A stretch of 64,000 nucleotides of DNA, from contig OX438751.1 in assembly GCA_949316235.1 (NCBI GenBank), positions 8,890,413 through 8,954,412 on the forward strand. The letters run 5' to 3'. Positions within the stretch are counted from its first letter, which is position 1; each line of letters opens with the position of its first letter. A model generated the notes under the pieces. That model was given only the letters and a program-made list of their open reading frames with translations. It ran no database searches and was not told where the DNA came from. This DNA is from Oegoconia quadripuncta. Taxonomy: Eukaryota > Arthropoda > Insecta > Lepidoptera > Autostichidae. Shown piece by piece: positions 9,531 through 19,395 of this stretch. The position numbers and the translations under genes were made by a program.

Positions 9531-11598
9531 ACAAAAAACGACGTAAAATCGTTAATCTAAGTTTATCCCATAAAAACCCCAAACGTGAAACATCATTTCT
9601 GGTCGTCATACTACCACAAACATCATCAATCCTGTATAAGGCTATTTTACAAGACTAATGGTAGCGTGATGCCTAATCAAGTTGAACCAACAGCACTCTC
9701 TAAAATAACCCTCTTAGCTAGTCTATCATATTAGAGAACTTGAATGATTAATAATGGAGCTCACTGTACATTAAGCACATTTTATGTAGGTACAAAGAAC
9801 CGAACAGGGGAATTTATTTAAATTGCCAGTAAAATATGCGAGTATATGGATACTTATAAAACAACCCTCTGTAAGTATTACCAACTACGAAAAGAGGCCT
9901 GAGTATTTTTTTATTCGGAAACCGCGGACATCAGGTGTTATTTATGAATAGATAAGTAGTTAATATCTTATTCATAATACATATCCCTAAATGATCTAAC
10001 GAGGTTATGCGCATATTAACTGTGTAATAATTATGTAATTATTAATTTGATTACGTGTCCTATACGACACTAACAATTTAGGTTTGTGTACCGGGTCATT
10101 GCATATTATATTTAGTTACTTACACATACATGCCTATATTCTAGCCGAGGTTTTCTATTAGCAAAGGTTAAGTAAGTGTAAACTATATGTTTATTTTCCA
10201 TATGCTGATTGGTCTATGATGTCCCCAGGGCTTTCCGGATATATTTATTGTAGGTACCTGGGTATTAGTAATTTCTTTACAATTCTATTTTCGTTATTTC
10301 AAATTTCGAGCCCGGATTAGAAACTATTACTTAATTTGTGCCCTGACACAATTTTTCAGCTTCTACTCTCCATTTCTAAAGGGATTATCAACCCATTCAA
10401 ATGATTCTAAAAAAACTAAATTTATAGGGTTTATAGCCTTTTGGCTATAAACCCTAAAAGCTACCCTAAAAACTTCGTCATGTTTATATGTCCGTATGTC
10501 ACATCGTTAGTGAAAATTATTTTATTAAGGATAACATACTTTTTATCTATCTATCTATCTAGCATACAGGTATTATATTAAGACGAAAACTTTATTATAT
10601 GTAGAATTTGGGTTATATTATACATTGGCAGATGTCGTTACACCAAACCCTACCTCTACAAGTGTACACACATTGCAAGTGTACCTACACACTGAATCTA
10701 ACACGGTTTGTAGTAAGCAAGTAACACAATACTATTTTCAGCATCCAGAATTGAATTGAACATGGAAAATTAGGAAGACATATAATACAAGAAAGTTTGA
10801 GATTGAAAAAAAAAATTTGTTAAGGATATCATGTGAGGTAGCTATCGTTTAAAAATCTTTCAAACGCATTATGTAGAAAATGTCAAATGGTTTTTTAAGT
10901 GTCACTTTGCCCTATGACAAAATTTTGAATTACATTAGGATAGCGACTTTCACGTTTCATTTTACTGATCTAGGGCCCGATTCCTAAAATTTCGTATTTT
11001 TGAAAATCATCAGTGATTAAACAAATCATTTCTCTATGATATTGAATGAAACGCATGCAACAATTTTGACCTTCATTCTAACGTATTAAATTCTTCACCT
11101 AAAATCAATATTTGGTTTGAAGTCGTGCATCGATTTATGAGAAAATATTGTAACATATAGTGTGTGGTGAGTGAAATGAAGATTTTATTTATTTAAAAAA
11201 AATGCGGTTTTTCGAAAGGTATGGTCTCCAATTCCTTTGGTTGTGCTCAGTGATTTAAACAGCTATTCCAGGCGAAGTCGTTTCGCTACTCGATTTCGGA
11301 GAGTGAATTTAAGCAATGTCTAATGCGATTAGTTCTTGAATGGGTGCACACTAGAGGCTTCGGCTGGTAGTTAGGTATGTTAAATAGTTGGTCCGGGTTG
11401 TTTTAAATTGAAGGTAGTTATTAAGCAAAGTTTGTGGCCTACAAGGGCGGCTTAAAAACAATGATTGTCAGATGGGTACCTGTTTGATACAAATCCAAAA
11501 ATCCTCACTGGGCCCGCGTGGTGGTTGAAATCCTGTGACCTTTGCGTTTGAGGCTGGCTTCCTAAAATCTATATAATAAATTTATTTTGAACACTTAC
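9531..11598. other. Unassigned sequence left of the secreted-protein exon
   Basis: Apart from the hairpin at 10425 and a short (TATC)n run near 10543-10561, I found no exon that would continue the gene starting at 11707. If that gene is real, this is intron or its exons are elsewhere. Confidence 0.4.
10425..10456. repeat. Perfect 14-bp-arm hairpin with TTTT loop
   Basis: TAGGGTTTATAGCC, TTTT and GGCTATAAACCCTA form a perfect stem. It lies in otherwise featureless intergenic sequence. Confidence 0.9.
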
Positions 11599-11707
11599 TG
11601 TTGGCGCACTTTTGCGGCACAGGGAGAGAGAGGAAGCGGCCGGGCTTCTGTGCAGCGACGAGAGTCGCAAGCGCAGCTGCGCACGCCACCACCAGCCACG
11701 TGTGCAT
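11599..11707 (-). CDS. Possible first coding exon of a secreted protein
   Basis: ATG follows directly after a TTACTCACAG acceptor. It opens 36 codons: MHTWLVVACAAALATLVAA is a clear signal peptide, followed by QKPGRFLSLPVPQKCAN. A consensus donor (ACA|GTAAGTG) ends the exon in phase 1. The GC content is well above that of the flanks. From memory, a mature start of the RFLSLPVPxKCA kind resembles secreted insect C-type-lectin-like proteins, but no lectin-domain exon was found to the left, so this identity is weak. Later exons would lie beyond 1 or were missed. The 5'UTR may come from the TATA-driven exon at about 28.4 kb. Confidence 0.55.
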
Positions 11708-11900
11708 CTGTGAGTAAAGAGTATGAGTATTAAGTATAATTGAATCGTTCAATCAACATGCTTTAGTGTTTATACAAAGAAATTAATAATTAAGCCATTT
11801 ATGACACGAAAACTGCAAAAAGCGGTAAGCTCAGTGGTGGAGCAGATAACGTGCGTGACATGATACTAAAACATGCACAATTGAATTCAGCTATTTTGAC

Positions 11901-12490
11901 AATGTCAAAAAACGCTGAGACAGTGCCCAAAGCAAAAAATTTGTGCCACTGTATTCAATGATATTATATGTAGTAGTTTTTCAACATTTCTGGCGTCACA
12001 TGTGCTGAAATCCTCACTCTCATAGCAGAGACTGCTTTACCTATGATTACAATTTAAATCCCAAAGAACTGTGCATAAATACTGTTACCTAAATATATAC
12101 AAGTCCCATAAATAGTATTTCAAAACAACGAGGTTATTTAGATATCTTTTTGAAAAGGGGCATTTTTTTGTGTTGGAATGCCATACTGTCAATTGTCCGA
12201 CTTGTTGTTTTTGTCCGGCCTACAAAAAGTCCCAGTCACAGACATTTAAATAATTTCGTTGTTTTTGAAGTACTTATGGGACTTGTATATTTCGGTGGCA
12301 CTATTTATGCAAAGGTTTTTGGGAAATAAATTATAATCATAGGTAAAGCAGTCTCTGCGTATGAGCATGAAGATTCCAGCAACACGTAACGCCAGAATGC
12401 TCGCTTATAAATTAATATATGCATAAGCCATAAACTACGGTGGCACATTTTTTTCCCTTTGGCACTATTTAAGTACAGTTTGTTGACATT
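11901..12490. mobile_element. Fold-back element with about 250-bp imperfect arms
   Basis: The left arm (11901-12155) and right arm (12232-12490) pair over nearly their whole length. Matched blocks include AATGTCAA ends, AGTGCC, TGTGCCAC, TTCTGGCGT, GCAGAGACTGCTTTACCTAT and TACAAGTCCCATAA. The arms are clearly diverged, so it is older than the two near-perfect palindromes. Its right end touches the SINE at 12491. Confidence 0.75.
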
Positions 12491-12828
12491 CAACCGCCTC
12501 CGTGGCTCAATGTAAGCAACATTGGGTTTACGATTCGGAGGTCGCGGGTTCGATCCCCAGCGGGGTACATGTTTAAGTACTCGGTTTGGTTGGTGGTCGG
12601 GCATTTTAAATGTCCGCCTGGCTAGCTATCACCATCTTATCTAAATCTGCCGCCAAGGAGCAATGTTAGCATTGTTGTGTTCCGGTTGTCAGAGATAAGA
12701 TAGCCAGTCCTCCAAATGTGTTGGGGTTTCCGGGTCAGTACGCTACCACTTTCGACCCCATCTTCACTTAACATCAGGTGTGATTAAGGTCAAGTACCAA
12801 CCCGTTGCGCATAAAAAAAAACATTTTC
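12491..12828 (+). mobile_element. tRNA-derived SINE (family A), best copy
   Basis: It opens CCGCCTCCGTGGCTCAATG (A-box-like). The B box GCGGGTTCGATCCCCAGCGG is intact, followed by the body motifs ACTCGGTTTGGTTGGTGG, ATCTTATCTAAATCTGCCGC, TTGTCAGAGATAAGATAGCC and TTAACATCAGGTGTGATTAA. The 3' end is GCGCATA plus poly-A. The element starts directly at the end of the fold-back element 11901-12490. Confidence 0.88.
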
Positions 12829-13381
12829 AAAATAGCTCAAACCTTTGTGAATTCTAGCATCACGTACGTATAAAATGCCATTGAACCCTAATAATGGTAA
12901 AACGCCTTCCAATCTAATCTAGCTTTATGGTATGCCAGAATCAGAGTATATAGTCGTAGGCAGATAGTTAAATTGGCCATTCAATAGAGTACCTACGCGG
13001 ATCGCAATAAATATATGGCGCACATTTCCTGCATTACAGAAAACTGCGTTGCCCAGAGTAACATAATACAATCTGATCAAAAGAAACGAACACAACCTAA
13101 TCAATTCGCTCTGAACAGCATAGTTTTCTGTAAAAGCGGTCATACTTTACGATCCGCTTAGGCATTCAAATGAATGACCAATCCAACGATCTGCCTACAA
13201 CATACGTATCACGTAACTCAGACTTTCATGACCGTATCGGCCATAGCTCGGATCGATCGAAAAGGTACCTATAACCTATATCTTATATAATCAATTTTCT
13301 GGTTAACTTACGAGACTGACACGTGCGGAACCAGTTTCTTTAAAAACGAGTAAACCTTTTGAATTAGTAACGCACCAAATT

Positions 13382-13895
13382 ACCGCCTTCGTAGCTCAAT
13401 GTAAACCAGGGTTACTCAGTTTGGTACGCGACCCCTTAGGGTTTCGCCATTTGACGGTAGGGGGATCGCGACAAGATTTACGTAATGGCGGCTAGTCAGA
13501 ATTAAGGTTAAATTTGCGACAGGAAACAAGTATATATTATTGTTTTTGGCACTTTGGTATTTCTTAACGTTTATTTAATAAAAGTTATTAAAATAAAAAA
13601 ACGCATTTTCTTCTACAGTTAGATTTTCTTTTCTTTTGGGGTTAGAGGTTCGTTGTCGTCTGGGATCTTCCACAGGGGTACGTGGGGCCATAAGTTTGAT
13701 ATACAACTTCGATTCCCAGCGGGGAGATGTTTAGTAATCGGTTTGGTTTATGGTAGGGAAATTTTTATGTCCGCCAAACAGCAATGTTAATAGGATTACT
13801 GTGTTGTTCTTTGAGATAAGTTATCAATCCTCCAAATAATTTGGGGGCTCCGGCAACTCTACATCAGATGGACTGAATACGAGTAGCTACCGCAA
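13382..13895 (+). mobile_element. SINE (family A) split by an insertion
   Basis: The SINE head (CCGCCTTCGTAGCTCAATGT, 13383-13404) breaks after GTAAAC. The SINE resumes near 13705 with CTTCGATTCCCAGCGGGGA and runs through CCGCCAAACAGCAATG to GGGGGCTCCGG. About 300 foreign bases separate the parts, starting CAGGGTTACTCAGTTTGGTA. A hAT-like origin is possible from the CAGGG start, but no matching right end or target duplication was seen. Confidence 0.6.
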
Positions 13896-14561
13896 AGAAT
13901 TTTGTTACACATAAACAAGCCACGTGAGCTCATAAAAGCGTGTCTACATCACTATAGGTCGCGAGATCCTGCTCCTTGCTCTTGCGTATCTCCATTATAA
14001 TTCTCTAAATGCCAGTGTGAGGTTAATAGATGTTTAATAACCTGGGTAAATTCACTGGAATGATGTGCGAGGCGCAATCGAGTCGCACGATTGACTTTTG
14101 GTACCTACTACTTGCGTTCGTGAGCCTCTGTGTCGCAACCCCCATCACTTAAAGTTAATTAAAATCATCATTTCTATAGTTAATAAAGCCCTTTAAGGTC
14201 TGTACAATTTTTTATTTCTATTAATCATCAATAAACTAGCAGACAATTTTGCACCGCAACTTTGGCATATATAATATAAATATTATTGCATCAGGGCAAT
14301 AAATATTTACAATTTTTTTTAAAGCTCAATTCGAAAGGCTGTCATCTGAGAGTGTAGGTGTGATAAACGGGGGCACTGCAGGACCAAGGCCAGTTGCATT
14401 GTAGTTTGGACATTGAGTAATTCGCCATTTTTGTTAAACATGACAACCTATTTACAAAATACTTGAATATGGTCACTTGACACTGGCAAAATTCATAGGG
14501 AAACCAAATTGGATTTGGGAAGGTTTTGGGAAGGAAATTGTATTTTGGAGAGAAAACTATA

Positions 14562-15846
14562 CAGGGCGTCCCAAAGTTATGGGACATGAAGGGGAAGTAC
14601 CTTAAATATCGTAGATAGTGAATTTTGCTCAAAGAAGACTTTATGTTATTTTTAAAAGTTAGTAATTCTGCATTCATAGATTTTCTAAAAATTACTTGCT
14701 TCGGCTGGGAATCGAACCGACTTAAATGTGAAAAAAAAAACACCCTACTTTTATGATGCCAATCGAAAGAATAGCTAAAAAATAATAACTCTGCCTAAGT
14801 AACATAGTATTTTAAAAGAAAGGAACAACACAAAATGATTGAGTCAAATTTCAAGAAAGGATTGCTCGAAGATCCAAATTTTTTGGATAATATTATTTGG
14901 ACAGACGAATCTAACTTTAGCAATAACGGTATGTATAACCGCAACAATAATCGTATTTGGTCTAAAGAAAATCCCCTACGAGTGACTGAAACTAATAACC
15001 AAGTGCGTTTTTCACTCAACTGTTGGTGCGGACTTTTAAAAAACCGGGTTTTCTTAATCCATTTTTACCAAGGAACCTTGAACACAGAAAAGTATTTAGG
15101 AATACTTCAAATTTTAAGGGATAAGATAAGAAACCATTCCGCGGCGGAGCAAGAAAACTTAATTTTCCAACAAGATGGAGCTCCGGCTCATAATAGTCGG
15201 AGAGCAGCAGATTTTCTAAATGAATGTTTTCCTACATGGATTGGTACAAATGGACCGATTAGATGGCCGGCCAGATCCCCGGACCTCACACCATTAGATT
15301 TCTTCTTTTGGGGATACGTGAAAGATATGCTATACAAAAAGCGATACGAGAACGTAGGCGAGTTGCAAACAGAATTGTGCCATATCACATCGAGTGTTCA
15401 CCATAAAATGATTAGAAAATCAACAGGCAGCGGGCTCATTAAAAGATTGGCGATTTGCGTAAGACAAGAGGGATCACATTTTGAGCATTTAATTAATTAA
15501 TTTACAAAAAAATACCTACTTAATTGACTACGGCAGTTTCATGTATGTTTTTTATTTGATTAAAATGATTAATTTCACGTTGTTCCTTTCTTTTAAAATA
15601 CTATGTTACTTAGGCAGAGTTATTATTTTTTAGCTATTCTTTCGATTGGCATCATAAAAGTAGGGTGTTTTTTTTTTCACATTTGAGTCGGTTCGATTCC
15701 CAGCCGAAGCAAATAATTTTTAGAAAATCTATGAATGCAGAATTACTAACTTTTAAAAATAACATAAAGTCTTCTTTGAGCAAAATTCACTATCTACGAT
15801 ATTTAAGGTACTTCCCCTTCATGTCCCATAACTTTGGGACGCCCTG
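14562..15846 (+). mobile_element. mariner/Tc1-type element with transposase remnant
   Basis: The 1285-base element is flanked by TA on each side (14560-14561 and 15847-15848). The terminal inverted repeats are 14562-14829 and 15579-15846, each 268 bases and nearly identical, much longer than the approximately 30 bases usual for mariner. It carries one ORF for the transposase catalytic domain. Confidence 0.93.
14835..15500 (+). CDS. DDE transposase, N-terminally truncated (IS630/Tc1/mariner type)
   Basis: The ORF has 221 residues. Catalytic blocks are visible: IIWTDESNFS (first Asp), FQQDGAPAH (second Asp) and RSPDLTPLDFFFWG (third Asp), with 40 residues between the second and third aspartates. 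Related insect transposases are about 350-400 residues with an N-terminal helix-turn-helix. Here the protein starts only about 20 residues before the first catalytic Asp, directly after the terminal repeat, so the DNA-binding domain is missing. This copy is therefore also a deletion derivative, unlikely to transpose by itself. The catalytic frame is intact, which suggests recent loss. Confidence 0.85.
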   Translation: MIESNFKKGLLEDPNFLDNIIWTDESNFSNNGMYNRNNNRIWSKENPLRVTETNNQVRFSLNCWCGLLKNRVFLIHFYQGTLNTEKYLGILQILRDKIRNHSAAEQENLIFQQDGAPAHNSRRAADFLNECFPTWIGTNGPIRWPARSPDLTPLDFFFWGYVKDMLYKKRYENVGELQTELCHITSSVHHKMIRKSTGSGLIKRLAICVRQEGSHFEHLIN

Positions 15847-16256
15847 TATATAATTATACATTATGGCAAAGTACTTGGAGCGCGCATATACTTTGACTTT
15901 TTTTTTAATTACGGTTCAAATCACCTACATGCTTGATCTGATAGATAATGAATTATATGTTATTATAATGTCCACTGACCTATTTTCTCTGATCTTTATG
16001 TATAAATTCATTCGAAACACATTACGTTAACGTAGTAATTAAGTGTCTAATTAATTTTGTCCATAGATTATAAGTATTTAATTCGATAGTTGAAAGCAAA
16101 TTTTAGATATTTGTACGTACCGTATGTAGGTAAGTGCGTAAGTACCTTGTGAGTACACACATTTGCAATTTAAAAGCGTGTTTTATGTGATTTATAAATA
16201 GGTATATAAATAGAAAGTTGATTAGTCGGGTCTGAGATTCCATCTCGTCCCTTATT

Positions 16257-16652
16257 TATTGTAACTTTTGTAACAAGCTTTTCAACTGCAGCTTCGTCTG
16301 AGTGGTAACTTTATCGCGGATATGTATAATTTGTTTATACCGCGGGAACTACTGACTTTATCGGGATAAGAAATATCCTATCTTTAAACCAAGGTATGTT
16401 CCACATACTGCCTCATATACGAGGGAAGGCCTCTATCGCTACAGTGGGATATTTATCGTAACTTTTGTAACAAGCTTTTCAACCGCAGCTTCGTCTGAGT
16501 GGTAACTTTATCGCGGATATGTATAATTTGTTTATACCGCGGGAACTACTGACTTTATCGGGATAAAAAATATCCTATCTTTTAACCAAGGTATGTTCCA
16601 CATACTGCCTCATATACGAGGGAAGGCCTCTATCGCTACAGTGGGATATTTA
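16257..16652 (-). repeat. Tandem duplication (197-bp period) of a Helitron fragment
   Basis: Two nearly identical units begin GTAACTTTTGTAACAAGCTT (16261 and 16458). On the minus strand each contains Helitron 3' body motifs (AAAGATAGGATATT, CCCGATAAAGTCAGTAGTTC, CCGCGGTATAAAC). Each ends with a piece of another dispersed repeat (TACGAGGGAAGGCC...CAGTGGGATATTT). Very few differences separate the units, so the duplication is recent. Confidence 0.9.
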
Positions 16653-18499
16653 CGGGCTGGTGATGATGATGTTCCACCTCTATATCAAATTTCAGCCAAT
16701 TCCGTTCATATTAGTTATATTGGATTATGTAATACCTACTAATACTTAAGTGTAAGGCAGTCCGTTTAATACTTGTGCACAAGAGGTTTTAAGAACAATT
16801 TTCCTAAGTATGATGTCACTGTATAGTATGTGACATCTGAAAATAAACAGTTCGATTGTTTTATGACGGTCAGTGCCGTAAGGCTGGTGACACATTGGAC
16901 GTACTTACATAAGTCGTCGCGCGGAGGTTTGTCACGACTTATGACACTACGATCGCCCGTGCGACACGTAGATGATTAGGTCAACAAACATTTTGACCTA
17001 ATATAATAACTATCTACAAACGTGTCATTATGAAGCTTTTCGTTTTAGAAAATTAAAGCAATGTACGAGTGTTTCCGTGTTTCGTTTGAAAACAGAGTCC
17101 AAGAAGCAAAGTCAGTATCCTACAGGTATAAGATACAAACCGCAATGAGCTCGCATGGAGGATTAATATCTATACTCTCTCCTAGAAACAGCAGTATCTC
17201 AGTGGAAACCAAAGGCCGTTGAATTGACAAGTGAAAGGCTAACACTGACTCCAGCATATCGATTGTATTTATATTATGAAAAATAGCTAAGAATGCTGCG
17301 GTCAGGCTGTTGGTAATATTATGTATACAGAAGTTCCTACCACATTGTTTATTGATCTAGTCTTCTATAGACTTCGCATGGTGTTTTCTTTCCGAACAAA
17401 ACATTTAAAATGAGTTTGAAGTACGCGGTCTGACGTTGCTTCCTCGTAGACGCGAGTGTGTACACGGATTTATGGCACACATTAATCAAACATAAGCTCA
17501 AGTCATGTAATACCTGCACTTAGACAAACACGATATCGACTTAAAAAACTGTCGAGATTATCAAAGGACTCACACGTCATACTCCGTAAGCGGCGATGAG
17601 GTAAAAACCTGTATAAATAATGTCGTGAAGTGAGCGTATTAGTGCTTTGCGTACCCGGAATTGCTTGGTTGCTGGGTGATTAATCACGAGTACTTCCAAG
17701 TGTGGTACCATAGCATAGCAAGCAGTGAGAAGCAATATTCAAATTACATTGTTCTTTGAGCAATTTAAGAACATTATACACACAATCGACACTAAATATC
17801 ACCGTAGTATATATAAAACCCCAGCTACAAAAAGATGTATTAAATGTTAAATATCTTCGTGAAGGCTAAAACACCTCGCAAACACCAGCCAGCTTTCGAA
17901 AATAAAAGAACATTTTCAAATTTGTTCAGCCGTTTTGGCGTTATAATGCCACACGCACACACAGATACACATAGATTTGAATCTTATAATACCCCTCTTT
18001 TAGTGTCGGGGGTTTTTGTTACATATTGGTGATGGACTCGTCATCGAACTAAATCCTCTTTCAGGTTCGTATCTGTTTGAGTTGAGATCGGGTCAACATC
18101 CTACGGGGCCACCGTGCGTTGTATAAAGTAGTCTTCTTACTGTTATAAGATTACTACGCGCACTATGCCAAGTGTGCGGTACCGGTGACCTTGACACTCT
18201 TGTGCGGATGCTAACTGATGCGATGACCATAAGCGGATAATTGCGGAGCCACTTCATCAATAAAATATAAGGAGCGCGTCATCACGCTCCAACATTTTAA
18301 AGATGCGGCTGTCAGGGTTGCGTTAATTGAAATCCTCAGCTGGATATGGATATCATTGTTAGTATCACTAATACATAGGAAAAACTCTAAGAGAACTGGC
18401 TACTTCTAAACAATACGTGTAACTCGTGCAAGTCACAGAGTTCAATGGTATTCTTCGCGGATTTGTGTGCCAATCGCAAATTTAGTGCGAGGTTCTCTC

Positions 18500-18620
18500 T
18501 AATTTAAACAATGTATTTCCACGGGGTGGCGCAAGCGCGACGCAGCGAGGCCGGTCGTCCGTCTGTTGCGGTCACGATCCTGTGGCGTGGCGTGCACTCC
18601 TTTGCACTCTACCTGCCAAT
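18500..18620. other. CpG-rich stretch
   Basis: CACGGGGTGGCGCAAGCGCG, ACGCAGCGAGGCCGGTCGTC and GTCACGATCCTGTGGCGTGG form a local GC peak with no recognised product. It could be regulatory. Confidence 0.3.
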
Positions 18621-19034
18621 ATTAACGCCTTTGCCTAACACTTCGGGTGTGCCCTCCAGTCACGTCACGCTTAATGTATATCGCTAGTGAAATCGGTCAA
18701 GTCAAAAAGGTTTAGGGTGCCTGCTTGTATATAATGCTACTGTTAGTGAACGGTGTTAACAATATTGGTTACAGCGGGATCGCGGGGTCAATACACAGAA
18801 ATCACGTAGAGTAACAGTATACAGCAGAGCCCCAAAAGATCTGCGATCGCCAACCTGCCTTCGCAGCATGCGATTATGACAAACCGAAACGAAAATGACG
18901 ATATGGGAGCATAGTAACCTATAGAATCTAACAATGGCTATGTGAGACCATGCGGCCGTTATCTTGACCACAGAATACATAATCTTTACTAAGCCTAACG
19001 TCAAATAGCATTGTTATATTTCGACTGTTTGCGA

Positions 19035-19110
19035 TAAGACCCAGTCCCCTTTGACCTCATATAACATCAAGTATATGATTGAGGTCAAGTGCTAACGTAT
19101 TGTGTATAAA
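19035..19110 (+). mobile_element. SINE (family A) 3' tail remnant
   Basis: CCCAGTCCCCTTTGACCTCA, ATTGAGGTCAAGTGCTAACG and GTGTATAAAAG match only the tail of the SINE. Confidence 0.5.
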
Positions 19111-19158
19111 AGTAATATAACTAATGATTTTATATTAATAAGACATATTAATCGCATG

Positions 19159-19395
19159 TCAAATGCTAGTTTATTTATCATACCAGTATGTATTGCAACA
19201 GTAATTTTTGGCAATATTTACATCTATGAGGCGAAGCTCTGTCGCAAAAACAATAAAATAAAAGGCGAAAGCTGCTTGTGCGAGGATAAATTGAATGTTT
19301 GGATTCAAGACATGTGTGGCCGAGACATTGTTTTAAACGGTACTACAACTGAATGTCATTTTACGAGTGAAACTTTTTATTACTTTAGAGTTTGA
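19159..19395 (+). CDS. Possible small cysteine-rich secreted peptide
   Basis: From the internal ATG at 19159 the ORF encodes 78 residues. A hydrophobic leader (about residues 5-24) is followed by a short mature part with five cysteines (KLC, ESCLCED, DMCGRD and TECHF). A longer in-frame start at 19102 falls within SINE-like tail sequence, so the internal start is preferred. The product resembles short secreted peptides in general layout, but I recognise no family. It could be a chance ORF. It lies directly downstream of a SINE 3' tail (19035-19110). Confidence 0.25.
   Translation, partial: SNASLFIIPVCIATVIFGNIYIYEAKLCRKNNKIKGESCLCEDKLNVWIQDMCGRDIVLNGTTTECHFTSETFYYFRV

Larger units (their letters stand above)
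15849..19034. other. Mostly unassigned sequence
   Basis: It contains the 16.3-kb tandem duplication, a piece resembling another dispersed repeat (17815-18030, ending ACCCCTCTTTTAGTGTCGGG) and the CpG-rich stretch at 18.5 kb. No gene was recognised. Confidence 0.4.

Noticed and set aside
12541..12570. Genuine tRNA genes at the many GGTTCGAATCC / GGTTCGATCC B boxes
   Set aside because: Each lies in a dispersed SINE body with no complete cloverleaf or acceptor stem around it.
12305..12604. 99-residue minus-strand ORF
   Set aside because: It runs through SINE family A and the arm of the fold-back element and encodes no known domain.
14342..14743. 133-residue minus-strand ORF and its relatives at 7550, 8231 and 15665
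   Set aside because: All are translations of the mariner-type terminal inverted repeat.
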